From: Paractinoplanes abujensis
GTDB lineage: Bacteria > Actinomycetota > Actinomycetes > Mycobacteriales > Micromonosporaceae
Reading direction: 5' to 3'
DNA: 64,000 nucleotides
Assembly: GCF_014204895.1 (NCBI RefSeq)
Contig: NZ_JACHMF010000001.1
Span: 7,316,001 to 7,380,000, forward strand
Part shown: one piece after another, positions 15,963-23,925 of the stretch
Layout: each line of letters begins with the position of its first letter
How positions within the stretch are numbered: position 1 is the first letter of the stretch
Position numbers and translations under genes: made by a program
The notes under the pieces: generated by a model
Database searches by the model: none
The model's input: the letters and a program-made list of their open reading frames with translations, nothing else
Told to the model about the DNA's origin: nothing

Positions 15963-17246
15963 ATGTTGCGTTCGCTCTATTCCGGCATCAGCGGCCTGCA
16001 CGCGCATCAGCAGATGATGGACGTGACCGGTAACAACATCGCCAACGTCAACACCGTCGGTTACAAGGCGAGCTCCGTCCAGTTCCAGGACACGCTGAGC
16101 CAGATGACCGCCGCGGCCGGCGCCCCGCAGAACGGCCAGGCCGGCTCGAACCCGGGCCAGGTCGGCCTCGGTGTCCGCAACGCCGGCATCACCTCGAACT
16201 TCAGCCAGGGCTCGGCGCAGACCACCGGCAAGGCCGGCGACATGATGATCCAGGGTGACGGCTTCTTCATCACCCGCCGGGGCAACGAGGAGCTCTACAG
16301 CCGGGCCGGCTCGTTCTTCTTCGACGCCAACGGCACCCTGGCCACCGCGACCGGCGAGCCCGTGCAGGGCTGGACCGCCGACGAGGACGGCACGGTCAAC
16401 CCGGCCGCGAAGCCGGGCGACATCAGGATGCCCCTGGGCAAGAGCATCTCACCGGTGGCCACCAGCACGGTGGAGATGAAGGGCAACCTGACCAATGACA
16501 TGCCCGAGGGCGTGACCGACCCGACCACGATCCCGGCCATCGAGATCCCGTTCAAGGCGTTCGACAAGACGGGTAACCCGATCAGCCTCTCGGCGAAATT
16601 CACGCGGACCACCGCCGATCCCACGGCCTCCGTCCAGGACTGGAAGGTGACGCTCACGAAGTCTGGTGATGACGGGCCGGCCACGCCGGTCACCGCGACC
16701 ATCCAGTTCAAGGACGGCAAGCCGGTCGCCACGCCGCCGGCGACGAAGGCGATGCTGGAGTTCTCCGGGGCCACCGCGATCGACCCCAACATCAGCGACA
16801 CATTCTCCGTCGACGCCGGGGACCTGACGATGTTCCACGGCCTGACCGAGGCCCGGGTGTCGGACTCCAACGGCAACGCGGCCGGCACGCTGGCTTCGCT
16901 GTCGTACACGGTCTCGGACACCGGCCAGATCGTCGGCGCGTTCAGCAACGGCCAGAAGAAGGTCCTCGGTCAGGTCGCCCTGGCCACGTTCAAGAACGTC
17001 AACGGGCTCGAGAAGACCGGTGACTCGCAGTGGCGTTCCACCGTCAACTCCGGTCTGGCCCAGGTCGGCACGCCCACCAGCTCCGGCCTCGGCCAGGTCA
17101 TCAGCGGCGCGCTGGAGATGTCGAACGTCGACCTGGCTCAGGAGTTCACCAACCTGGTCATCGCCCAGCGCGGCTTCCAGGCGAACTCCCGCATCATCAC
17201 GACCTCCGACGAGCTGCTCCAGGAGCTCGTCAGCATGAAGCGGTAA
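15963..17246 (+). CDS. flgE: Flagellar hook protein FlgE
   Basis: A 427-aa axial protein forming the hook, exported through the flagellar type III gate. The N-terminal rod/hook motif is MLRSLYSGISGLHAHQQMMD then NNIANVNTVGYKASSVQFQD, and the C-terminal motif is SNVDLAQEFTNLVIAQRGFQ then ANSRII. The middle (~90-330) is the variable exposed part. The ATG at 15963 has AGAAGGA upstream. Position after flgD and length support FlgE rather than FlgG, which I do not find in the window. Confidence 0.93.
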   Translation: MLRSLYSGISGLHAHQQMMDVTGNNIANVNTVGYKASSVQFQDTLSQMTAAAGAPQNGQAGSNPGQVGLGVRNAGITSNFSQGSAQTTGKAGDMMIQGDGFFITRRGNEELYSRAGSFFFDANGTLATATGEPVQGWTADEDGTVNPAAKPGDIRMPLGKSISPVATSTVEMKGNLTNDMPEGVTDPTTIPAIEIPFKAFDKTGNPISLSAKFTRTTADPTASVQDWKVTLTKSGDDGPATPVTATIQFKDGKPVATPPATKAMLEFSGATAIDPNISDTFSVDAGDLTMFHGLTEARVSDSNGNAAGTLASLSYTVSDTGQIVGAFSNGQKKVLGQVALATFKNVNGLEKTGDSQWRSTVNSGLAQVGTPTSSGLGQVISGALEMSNVDLAQEFTNLVIAQRGFQANSRIITTSDELLQELVSMKR

Positions 17247-17272
17247 ACGGCATCACCAGGAGTTCGGCCGCC

Positions 17273-17306
17273 GGCCGGGGCAGGCGCGTTCGCGTCTGCC
17301 CCGGCC
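17273..17306. terminator. GC-rich inverted repeat after flgE
   Basis: GGCCGGGGCA (17273-17282) pairs perfectly with TGCCCCGGCC (17297-17306). There is no T-run, so it may be a weak or factor-assisted terminator. It lies 26 bp after flgE and before the flbD promoter. Confidence 0.55.
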
Positions 17307-17354
17307 GTCGTCGTTCGACGCCAAGGTCTGCACCCGTACGACCACCGGTTCGAT

Positions 17355-17381
17355 CTCATCGGCAACCGCGATCAGGCCGAA
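17355..17381 (+). promoter_or_regulatory. Candidate FliA-type promoter of flbD-motA-motB-fliL
   Basis: CTCA at 17355-17358, 17 nt, GCCGAA at 17376-17381, 61 bp before flbD. The spacer is one base longer than in most other copies, as at fliC. Confidence 0.55.
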
Positions 17382-17442
17382 ACACATGTCGAAGGCCACG
17401 GACGGCCGGCCAGCCAGGAACAACACCACCACCCAAGGACGG

Positions 17443-17736
17443 ATGAAAGTGATCCTCGTAACCCGCATCAACGGTGCTGTGTTCGCCCTGAACCCCGACC
17501 TGATCGAGCGTGCCGAGTGCACTCCCGACACGGTCGTCACGCTGGTGGACGGCACGAAGTACATCATCGCCGAGTCCGTGCCCGAGTTCATCGAGTCAGT
17601 GCGGCACTACCGCGCCTCACTGATCGCCCAAGCGAGTCGTCTCGAGGCCGAGCCCACCAACACCCACTCCTCCGCTCCGTCGTCCGACGGCGACGACGAC
17701 GCCAAGGTGCTCCCGCTGCACCGGAATGGACGCTGA
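17443..17736 (+). CDS. flbD: FlbD/SwrD-family flagellar protein
   Basis: A 97-aa protein whose first ~65 residues are the FlbD/SwrD domain (MKVILVTRINGAVFALNPDL, then VDGTKYIIAESVPEFIESV). In Bacillus, SwrD raises flagellar motor power; members sit between the hook and mot genes, as here. A Ser/Asp-rich tail follows (HSSAPSSDGDDDAKVLPLH). I chose the ATG at 17443 with AAGGACGG upstream; an earlier in-frame ATG adds a Thr/Asn-rich stretch not typical of the family. Its TGA overlaps the motA start. Confidence 0.88.
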   Translation: MKVILVTRINGAVFALNPDLIERAECTPDTVVTLVDGTKYIIAESVPEFIESVRHYRASLIAQASRLEAEPTNTHSSAPSSDGDDDAKVLPLHRNGR

Positions 17737-18527
17737 TGGACATCTCAACTGTCGTCGGTGTAGTCGCCGGCCTCATCATCATCTTCACCGTTCAGATCCT
17801 GGAAGGCGGTTCACCGGCCTCCATCATCCTGATCCCGTCGATGCTGCTGGTGTTCGGCGGCGCGTTCGCAGCCGGTATGGCGGGTGGCGTCCTGAAGGAC
17901 GCGACCGGTGCCGGCAAGCAGCTCCAGAAGGCGTTCACGGCCAAGGTCACGCCGCCCACCAAGCTGGTCGAAGAGGTCGTGAAGCTGGCCGAGCGGGCCC
18001 GCCGCGAGGGCCTCCTGGCCCTGGAGGACGCGGTCAAGACCGTGGAGCACCCGTTCCTGAAGCGGGGACTGCAACTGGCGATCGACGGCACCGACCCGGA
18101 CGAGCTGCACGACATCCTGCACGCCGAGATCGCGGCCAAGAAGAAGGCCGACAAGGCCAGCTCGAAGCTCTTCGAGAACATGGGCGGCTACGCCCCGACA
18201 ATCGGCATCATCGGTACGGTCATGGGCCTCGTGCACGTGCTCGAGAACCTCGACAAGCCGGACACCCTCGGTCACTCCATCGCCGCCGCGTTCGTCGCGA
18301 CCCTCTGGGGCGTGCTCAGCGCCAACGTCATCTGGCTGCCCGTCGCCGCCCGCCTGGCCCGGCTCAGCGGCGTCGAGGCCGAGGAGATGGAGCTGGTCGT
18401 CGACGGTGTGCTGGCCATCCAGGCCGGCTCGAACCCGCGTCTCGTGGCGCAGAAGCTCCGCAGCCTCCTCCCGCCGGACGAGGCCAAGAAGGCCGAGGCG
18501 GCCGCGAACACGAAGAAGGCGGCCTGA
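17736..18527 (+). CDS. motA: Flagellar stator protein MotA
   Basis: A 263-aa inner-membrane protein that with MotB forms the proton (or sodium) channel driving rotation. Four hydrophobic segments are visible (~5-22, 28-48, ~150-172, ~180-205). The cytoplasmic loop (~70-140) contains the charged region that contacts FliG (KLAERARREGLLALEDAVKT). The family signature is GGYAPTIGIIGTVMGLVHVL. The C-terminus ends in a Lys/Ala-rich tail. It overlaps flbD by one base and precedes motB by 4 bp. Confidence 0.95.
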   Translation: MDISTVVGVVAGLIIIFTVQILEGGSPASIILIPSMLLVFGGAFAAGMAGGVLKDATGAGKQLQKAFTAKVTPPTKLVEEVVKLAERARREGLLALEDAVKTVEHPFLKRGLQLAIDGTDPDELHDILHAEIAAKKKADKASSKLFENMGGYAPTIGIIGTVMGLVHVLENLDKPDTLGHSIAAAFVATLWGVLSANVIWLPVAARLARLSGVEAEEMELVVDGVLAIQAGSNPRLVAQKLRSLLPPDEAKKAEAAANTKKAA

Positions 18528-18531
18528 CGCG

Positions 18532-19548
18532 ATGAGCGGTGGCGGCGGTAAGCGCAAGAAGCCTCATGAGGAGCACGAGGAGCACGTCAACCATGAGCGC
18601 TGGCTCGTGTCGTACGCCGACATGCTGACCCTGCTGTTCGTACTCTTCGTGGTTCTGTACTCCATGAGCGACGTCAACATGAAGAAGTTCGCCCAGCTCG
18701 CCTCGGGTCTGTCGTCCGGTTTCGGCGCTCAGAGCGTCGCCTTCCAGGGCCAGACCGGGCCGATGGACGGCTCCGGCAACAGTGCCGAGATCGTGCAGAT
18801 CGACCCGGGCGCCAACCCGGGCGACGGCAAGGCGGGCAACTCCAACCTGACCGCTCAGCAGAAGGAGGCGGTCAAGGCCGCGATGGCGGCCGAGGACCGT
18901 AAGAAGGCTTCGCAGAATGCGGAAGCCGCCACCAAGGAAGCCGAGAACCTCAAGAAGATCGAGAACAAGATCTCCGATGCCCTGGCCGCGCAGAAGCTGC
19001 TCGGCTCGGTGCAGTTCACCATCGACCGGCGTGGCCTGGTCGTCACCATCCTGACCAACGAGGTGGTGTTCGCCGGCAACCGGGCCGACCTGCAGCCCGG
19101 CGGTAAGAAGATCCTCGACGCCATTGCCCCGTCCCTGGTCAAGCTGCCGAACAACATCGAGGTCGACGGCAACACCAACCAGCTCAAGGCCAAGACCACC
19201 TTCTACCCCAGCGGCTGGGAGCTCAGCGCGGCCCGCGCCTCCACCACGGTGCGATACCTGGGAAACCACGGCATCGCCAAGAACCGGATGAGCGCGGTCG
19301 GTTTCTCCGACACCAAGCCACTGATCAACCCGTCCGACCCACGTTCGATCACCATGAACCGCCGCGTGGACATCGTGGTGCTGACAACGCTCAGCGCCGA
19401 CCAGGCGGCACTGCTTCCGGCCGCGGCCGGGGCCGACAACAAACTGCACCCGGGACAAACCTCAGCTGCAGCCAAGTCGGCTCAACAGGCCGAAACGCAG
19501 GCCGATAACAACAGCGAAGCCAACAACACCAACCCGACGCAAGACTGA
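18532..19548 (+). CDS. motB: Flagellar stator protein MotB
   Basis: A 338-aa partner of MotA. The short cytoplasmic N-terminus is rich in His/Glu/Lys. The single membrane helix starts at ~26 and carries the ion-accepting Asp30 (SYADMLTLLFVLFVVLYS). A long periplasmic linker with a charged helix (~100-145) leads to the OmpA-like peptidoglycan-binding domain (~150-290; IDRRGLVVTILTNEVVFAG, LSAARASTTVRYL, NRRVDIVVLTT). The C-terminal ~40 residues are Ala/Gln/Asn-rich. I chose the ATG at 18532; the frame is open further upstream inside motA. Confidence 0.95.
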   Translation: MSGGGGKRKKPHEEHEEHVNHERWLVSYADMLTLLFVLFVVLYSMSDVNMKKFAQLASGLSSGFGAQSVAFQGQTGPMDGSGNSAEIVQIDPGANPGDGKAGNSNLTAQQKEAVKAAMAAEDRKKASQNAEAATKEAENLKKIENKISDALAAQKLLGSVQFTIDRRGLVVTILTNEVVFAGNRADLQPGGKKILDAIAPSLVKLPNNIEVDGNTNQLKAKTTFYPSGWELSAARASTTVRYLGNHGIAKNRMSAVGFSDTKPLINPSDPRSITMNRRVDIVVLTTLSADQAALLPAAAGADNKLHPGQTSAAAKSAQQAETQADNNSEANNTNPTQD

Positions 19549-19560
19549 GAGGAGCTTTCG

Positions 19561-20019
19561 ATGAGCAAGGACGAGACGACCACCACCGCCGCCGACGCCC
19601 CCAAGAAGTCCAAGAAGATGCTGATGATCATCGTGGCCGCCGCAGTCGTGCTGCTGGGCGGCGGCGGGGCCGGTGCCTTCTTCATGCTCAAGGGCGACAA
19701 GGCCGAGGCCGCGCCGGTCAAGGGCAGCGTGGTGGCCCTGGAGGACGCCATGACCATCAACCTGGCCGACGGTCACTACCTCAAGCTGAACTTCTCGCTG
19801 CAGCAGACCGCGGACGCCGGCGCCGAGTCGGTTGACACGAGCGAGGCCCGCGAGCTGGCGATCGACGAGTACACCGGCAAGAGCCTGGCCGACCTCTCCA
19901 CCGAGAAGGGCCGTGAGGAGCTCAAGAAGGAGCTCACCGCGAAGATCGTGAAGGCGTACACCGAGGAAGACAAGAAGATGGTGATGGGCGTCTACTACAC
20001 CTCGTTCGTCACCCAGTAA
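19561..20019 (+). CDS. fliL: Flagellar basal-body-associated protein FliL
   Basis: A 152-aa single-pass membrane protein that surrounds and stabilises the stator. After a short Thr/Lys-rich cytoplasmic segment, residues ~20-41 form the membrane helix (MLMIIVAAAVVLLGGGGAGA). The periplasmic domain has LEDAMTINLADGHYLKLNFS and ends with a helix and strand (KIVKAYTEEDKKMVMGVYYT), as in the stomatin-like FliL fold. The ATG at 19561 has GAGAGGAG upstream. It is the last gene before a strong terminator. Confidence 0.93.
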   Translation: MSKDETTTTAADAPKKSKKMLMIIVAAAVVLLGGGGAGAFFMLKGDKAEAAPVKGSVVALEDAMTINLADGHYLKLNFSLQQTADAGAESVDTSEARELAIDEYTGKSLADLSTEKGREELKKELTAKIVKAYTEEDKKMVMGVYYTSFVTQ

Positions 20020-20037
20020 CGACCAGCTGGTCAGCTC

Positions 20038-20079
20038 GAGCGGGCGGGTTCACTCCGGTGAACCCGCCCGCTCGGCTTT
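20038..20079 (+). terminator. Strong intrinsic terminator after fliL
   Basis: A 16-bp perfect stem: GAGCGGGCGGGTTCAC (20038-20053) and its complement at 20058-20073, loop TCCG, followed by GGCTTT. It separates the mot unit from fliM. Confidence 0.93.
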
Positions 20080-20103
20080 CCAGGGCTTAAAACGGTCCTC
20101 CCG

Positions 20104-20129
20104 CTCAGCCGTTCCGGAAACGAGCCGAT
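20104..20129 (+). promoter_or_regulatory. Candidate FliA-type promoter of the fliM operon
   Basis: CTCA at 20104-20107, exactly 16 nt, GCCGAT at 20124-20129. The fliM GTG is at 20139, so the predicted transcript start falls within a few bases of the start codon and the fliM mRNA would be nearly leaderless. Confidence 0.7.
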
Positions 20130-20138
20130 GGGGACAAC

Positions 20139-21086
20139 GTGACCAACGCCGCACGAACCCCGGGCCGGATATCCCGCCGCGGCCAGGGGACAGGGCCGAC
20201 CGCCTACGACTTCCGCAAGCCGATCAAGCTGTCCCGTGAGCACGTCCGGACGTTGCAGATCGCGTTCGAGACCTACGCCCGGAGCTGCGGAACCCTGCTC
20301 ACCACGCGTCTGCGAGCGGTCAGCAACGTCACGCTCGCCTCGATCGAGCAGCTGAACTACGACGAGTACGTCGCGGCCCTGAACAACCCCACGGTGATCG
20401 CGGTGGTGGCGCTCGACCCGCTGCCCCACACGGCACTGATGGAGATCTCCACCTCGGCGTCAATGACCGCGATTGATCATATGCTCGGCGGTCCCGGCGG
20501 TCCCCAGCCGGAGCGGCCGCTGACCGAGGTCGAGATGCCTCTGCTGCGCGGCCTGCTCGAGCGGATGCTGGGCGAGCTGCGCTACGGCTTCGAGACGCTG
20601 GTCGACATCCACCCCAAGCTCAAGGACATCGAGTACAACGCGCAGTTCCTCCGGGCCCATCAGCCCGGGGACGCCTGCGTGATCGCGTCGTTCGACGTGA
20701 AGATCGGCGCGGAAGAGACCATGCACACCTTCTGCCTGCCCTTCAACACGATCCTCCCGGTGCTCTCGCGCACCGAGACGGTGGTGCTCAGCGAGGCCGA
20801 GCGGGCCACCAAGGAAATGTCGATGCGCAACCTCACGGCCGGCCTTTCCTCGGCCCCGCTGGACGTTGCGGTCCGATTCCAGCCCATTCGCATGCGGACC
20901 GATGACATCGTGGACCTACGGCCCGGAGATGTCGTCCCGCTCGGTCATCCGACCAGCCAGCCGCTCGAGGTAACCGTCAACGAGACCGTTTTCGCCCATG
21001 CAGTTCCCGGTAACCAGGGTGCCCGGCTCGCCTGTCTCGTCGTGCCCACCCCCAAGGAATCGCCCAAGGAGTCTGGTCGCCCATGA
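20139..21086 (+). CDS. fliM: Flagellar motor switch protein FliM, without N-terminal CheY peptide
   Basis: A 315-aa C-ring protein. The middle domain (~45-230) is clear: [36 protein letters not shown] and the repeated helix-strand units. The C-terminal SpoA domain (~240-305) includes [20 protein letters not shown] and VVPLGHP. The N-terminal 25 residues are Arg/Gly/Thr-rich and lack the LSQ-x-EIDALL motif that binds CheY-P in E. coli and B. subtilis. No start codon exists upstream in frame that would restore it. The GTG at 20139 has GGGGAC upstream. The stop overlaps fliN by 4 bp. Confidence 0.93.
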   Translation: MTNAARTPGRISRRGQGTGPTAYDFRKPIKLSREHVRTLQIAFETYARSCGTLLTTRLRAVSNVTLASIEQLNYDEYVAALNNPTVIAVVALDPLPHTALMEISTSASMTAIDHMLGGPGGPQPERPLTEVEMPLLRGLLERMLGELRYGFETLVDIHPKLKDIEYNAQFLRAHQPGDACVIASFDVKIGAEETMHTFCLPFNTILPVLSRTETVVLSEAERATKEMSMRNLTAGLSSAPLDVAVRFQPIRMRTDDIVDLRPGDVVPLGHPTSQPLEVTVNETVFAHAVPGNQGARLACLVVPTPKESPKESGRP

Positions 21087-21835
21087 CCGCGCCCACCATC
21101 ACCGCGCCGCAGCTGGCGCTCGCCCGCAACGCGGCCGACGCCGCTCTGGGCGTCCTGCCCACCAGCCGGCCCCTGGCCGTCGCCGAGCCGATCGCCGCCG
21201 GCGCGGACATCCTGACCGAGGGGCAGGCGGTCACCGCCAGGTTCAGCGGTGCGGCCACCGGCGAGGTCGTCGTGGTGGTCGGGCAGGACCTGGCGGACGC
21301 GCTCAAGGAGAGCCCGCTCGGCGAGCTCGACCTGACCGCCGCCGTGCGACCGGCGCTGGAGGCCGCCGCCCGGGTGTTCGGGCCGGTCGTGCTCGACCCC
21401 GGCCAGGTGATGGAGCCGCAGGTGGCCCTGAGCGCGATCGCCGCCAAGGACGACGCCGTCGCGGTGCCGCTGGTCGAGGGCCCCGAGATCCGTGCCGTGC
21501 TGGCCCTCGCGCTGAGCCCTTGGCCGTCCGACGCCGTGGGCGGCAACGTCGCCCGGCGGGAATCGGCCGGGCCCGCGGTGCCGCTGCGCGGCGGGCTGGA
21601 CATGCTGCACGACGTCGAGATGGAGGTCTCGGCCGAGCTGGGCCGCACCCGGATGAGCGTGCGGGAGCTGCTGTCGCTGACCCCGGGCGCGATCGTCGAG
21701 CTCGACCGGGCCGCCGGCAGCCCGGCCGACCTGCTGGTCAACGGCCGGTTGATCGCGCGCGGCGAGGTCGTCGTGGTCGACGAGAACTTCGGCATCCGGG
21801 TCACCGAGATCGTCGCCCCCGGGGTCGAGGGGTAA
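21083..21835 (+). CDS. fliN: Flagellar motor switch protein FliN with a large N-terminal domain
   Basis: A 250-aa protein, nearly twice the E. coli FliN length. The C-terminal ~80 residues are the SpoA domain ([40 protein letters not shown]). The N-terminal ~165 residues look like a CheC/FliY-type alpha/beta domain ([40 protein letters not shown]), but the helix where CheC, CheX and FliY carry E-x2-N has no Asn. So it may be a degenerate FliY-like fusion rather than an active phosphatase. It lies between fliM and fliO with near-overlapping junctions. Confidence 0.88.
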   Translation: MTAPTITAPQLALARNAADAALGVLPTSRPLAVAEPIAAGADILTEGQAVTARFSGAATGEVVVVVGQDLADALKESPLGELDLTAAVRPALEAAARVFGPVVLDPGQVMEPQVALSAIAAKDDAVAVPLVEGPEIRAVLALALSPWPSDAVGGNVARRESAGPAVPLRGGLDMLHDVEMEVSAELGRTRMSVRELLSLTPGAIVELDRAAGSPADLLVNGRLIARGEVVVVDENFGIRVTEIVAPGVEG

Positions 21836-21840
21836 CGGTC

Positions 21841-22263
21841 TTGTTCGAGATCGTCCTGCGGATCGGCTTCTCGCTCTTCATCATCCTCGGGATGATGTGG
21901 GGCCTGGCCCGGCTCATCCGGCGTCCGCTGCTCGGGCGCGGGCACGGGACGCTGGAGGTGCTCAACCGCCAGCAACTCTCCCGGGGCGCCGCGGTGGCCG
22001 TGGTCAAGGTGGCCGACCGCGCGATGATCCTCGGCGTCACCGACCAGCAGGTGAGCCTGCTCGGCGAGGCCGAGGTCGAGATCTTCGAGCACCATCACGC
22101 CGAGCACCGCGACCACCTGCAGGTAGCGGATGAACTGGCCGGCGGGCCCCGCGATCTACCCGGACGGCATCCCGCGGCATCCCGGCTCGAGGGTTCGGTC
22201 CTCTCGCCGCGCACCTGGAAGACGGCGCTGGAGTTCCTCCGCGATCGGACCAGTCACCGATGA
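21841..22263 (+). CDS. fliO: FliO-like flagellar export protein
   Basis: A 140-aa single-pass membrane protein. One hydrophobic helix (~3-22, LFEIVLRIGFSLFIILGMMW) is followed by the FliO cytoplasmic domain (LEVLNRQQLSRGAAVAVVKV, MILGVTDQQVSLLGE). FliO helps assemble the FliP ring. The start is a TTG at 21841 with GAGGGG 8 nt upstream, directly after the fliN stop; the frame is open far upstream, but that part is antisense or out of frame to fliM and fliN. The stop overlaps fliP by 4 bp. Confidence 0.85.
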   Translation: MFEIVLRIGFSLFIILGMMWGLARLIRRPLLGRGHGTLEVLNRQQLSRGAAVAVVKVADRAMILGVTDQQVSLLGEAEVEIFEHHHAEHRDHLQVADELAGGPRDLPGRHPAASRLEGSVLSPRTWKTALEFLRDRTSHR

Positions 22264-23117
22264 TCAAGCGCGCGTTGTTCCTGTTGCTGGCGAGCCTGGG
22301 GTTGGCGCTCGTGCTCCTGCCCGGGGCGGCGGGCGCGGAGCCCACCCGTACGCCGGCCGCACCGGACCGCGCGCCCGCGACAGTGGTGGTCGCCCTGCCG
22401 GAACGAGCCCCCGCGCCGCCCAGCCCGCCGGCCCGTCCCAGCCGGCCCAACATCAACGTCAACATCAACGGCACCAACCCGGACGGCAGTCGCCCGGCCA
22501 CGTCGCTGATCATCATGCTGGGCCTGACCGTGCTCTCGGTTGCGCCCGCGTTGCTGCTGCTCTGCACGTGTTTCACCAAGATCTTCATGGTGCTCGGCAT
22601 CACCCGCAACGCGCTCGGCCTGACCAGCATGCCGCCCAACCAGGTGCTGGCCGGCCTGGCCGTGTTCATCAGCCTGTTCATCATGGGACCGACCGTGTCG
22701 CAGATGAACGAACAGGGCGTGCAGCCCTATCTGAAGGGCGACAAGAGCCAGTCCCAGGCGTTCGAGGACGGCGTGAAGCCGTTGCGCGACTTCATGTGGA
22801 AGACCACCCGCGAGGACGAGGTGGCGCTCATGATCAAGCTGTCGGGCGACGAGCGGCCGCGGAACCGGGACGACGTCGAGCTGACCACGCTGGTGCCCGC
22901 GTTCGTGCTGTCCGAGCTGCGCGCCGCCTTCATCATCGGCTTCGTCATCTTCATCCCGTTCCTGCTGATCGACATGGTCGTCTCGGCGTCCCTGATGTCT
23001 CTGGGCATGATGATGCTGCCCCCGGTGACAGTGGCTCTGCCCTTCAAGCTCCTGTTGTTCGTGCTGGTCAACGGGTGGGGGTTGATCCTGACGGCGCTGG
23101 TGGCGTCGTACCGATGA
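22260..23117 (+). CDS. fliP: Flagellar type III export gate protein FliP
   Basis: A 285-aa polytopic membrane protein, the main ring subunit of the export gate. It has a signal peptide (1-~26), then a Pro-rich region with NINVNINGTNPDG, then the family core: LLLLCTCFTKIFMVLGITRN, TSMPPNQVLAGLAVFISLFI, and VLSELRAAFIIGFVIFIPFL. The C-terminus ends normally at ILTALVASYR. The ATG overlaps the fliO stop; the TGA overlaps the fliR ATG. There is therefore no room for fliQ, which normally lies here. Confidence 0.95.
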   Translation: MIKRALFLLLASLGLALVLLPGAAGAEPTRTPAAPDRAPATVVVALPERAPAPPSPPARPSRPNINVNINGTNPDGSRPATSLIIMLGLTVLSVAPALLLLCTCFTKIFMVLGITRNALGLTSMPPNQVLAGLAVFISLFIMGPTVSQMNEQGVQPYLKGDKSQSQAFEDGVKPLRDFMWKTTREDEVALMIKLSGDERPRNRDDVELTTLVPAFVLSELRAAFIIGFVIFIPFLLIDMVVSASLMSLGMMMLPPVTVALPFKLLLFVLVNGWGLILTALVASYR

Positions 23118-23878
23118 ACTTCAGCGTCCCGACCGCCGAACTGCTCGCCCTGATGCTCGGCGCGGCCCGTACGGGGGCCTGGATGATGGTCTGCCCGCCG
23201 TTCAACTCGCGGCTCATCCCGGGCACGGTCAAGGCGTTGCTCTCGGTCGGGCTGACCCTGCCGCTGTTCCCCTACCTGCGCGGCACGCTCCCGTCGCTGC
23301 AGACGTCGGACATCATCTTCAGCGTCCTGATCCAGGTCTTCGTGGGTGCCGGGCTCGGCTTCGTCACCGCGGTGATGTTCGCCGCGTTGCAGGCCGCCGG
23401 TGACCTGATCGACCTGTTCGGCGGTTTCACACTGGCCATGGGTTACGACCCGCTCTCGCAGAACCAGAGCTCGATCTTCGGCCGCGTCTACAACCTCATC
23501 GCGGTCACCCTGCTGTTCGCCACCGACGGCCATCAGCTCGTCCTGCGCGGCTTCCTGCAGACCTTCAAGACCGTGCCGCTCAATTGGACCTTCACGTCCG
23601 GCACCTTCACCGAGCTGCTGATCAGAGGGATCGGTGAGCTGTTCCTGGCCGCCGTGCAGATCGCCGGTCCGTTGATCGCCGTCCTGTTCCTCACCGATGT
23701 GGCGTTCGGCCTGCTCAACCGGGTCGCGCCGGCGCTCAACGCGTTCCAGCTGGGCTTCCCGGCCAAGATTTTCATGGTGCTGCTCATCTCCGGTATCGCC
23801 ATCTCCGCCCTGCCCGGCGTGGTCGACTCGATCGTGGAGCGCGCGGTCAACGCCGTCGTTCAGCTCACCGGCACCTAG
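23114..23878 (+). CDS. fliR: Flagellar type III export gate protein FliR
   Basis: A 254-aa polytopic protein, the single FliR subunit that closes the FliPQR helical gate. Typical segments are LMLGAARTGAWMMVCPPFNS, VFVGAGLGFVTAVMFAALQA, GDLIDLFGGFTLAMGYDPLS and RVAPALNAFQLGFPAKIFMV. The length matches stand-alone FliR, and neither it nor FliP is long enough to include a fused FliQ. It starts inside the fliP stop codon (ATGA). Confidence 0.95.
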   Translation: MNFSVPTAELLALMLGAARTGAWMMVCPPFNSRLIPGTVKALLSVGLTLPLFPYLRGTLPSLQTSDIIFSVLIQVFVGAGLGFVTAVMFAALQAAGDLIDLFGGFTLAMGYDPLSQNQSSIFGRVYNLIAVTLLFATDGHQLVLRGFLQTFKTVPLNWTFTSGTFTELLIRGIGELFLAAVQIAGPLIAVLFLTDVAFGLLNRVAPALNAFQLGFPAKIFMVLLISGIAISALPGVVDSIVERAVNAVVQLTGT

Positions 23879-23925
23879 CTCGTCCTCCTCCCGCATGATC
23901 CACAAGCCGTGACCCAGGGGGTGAG

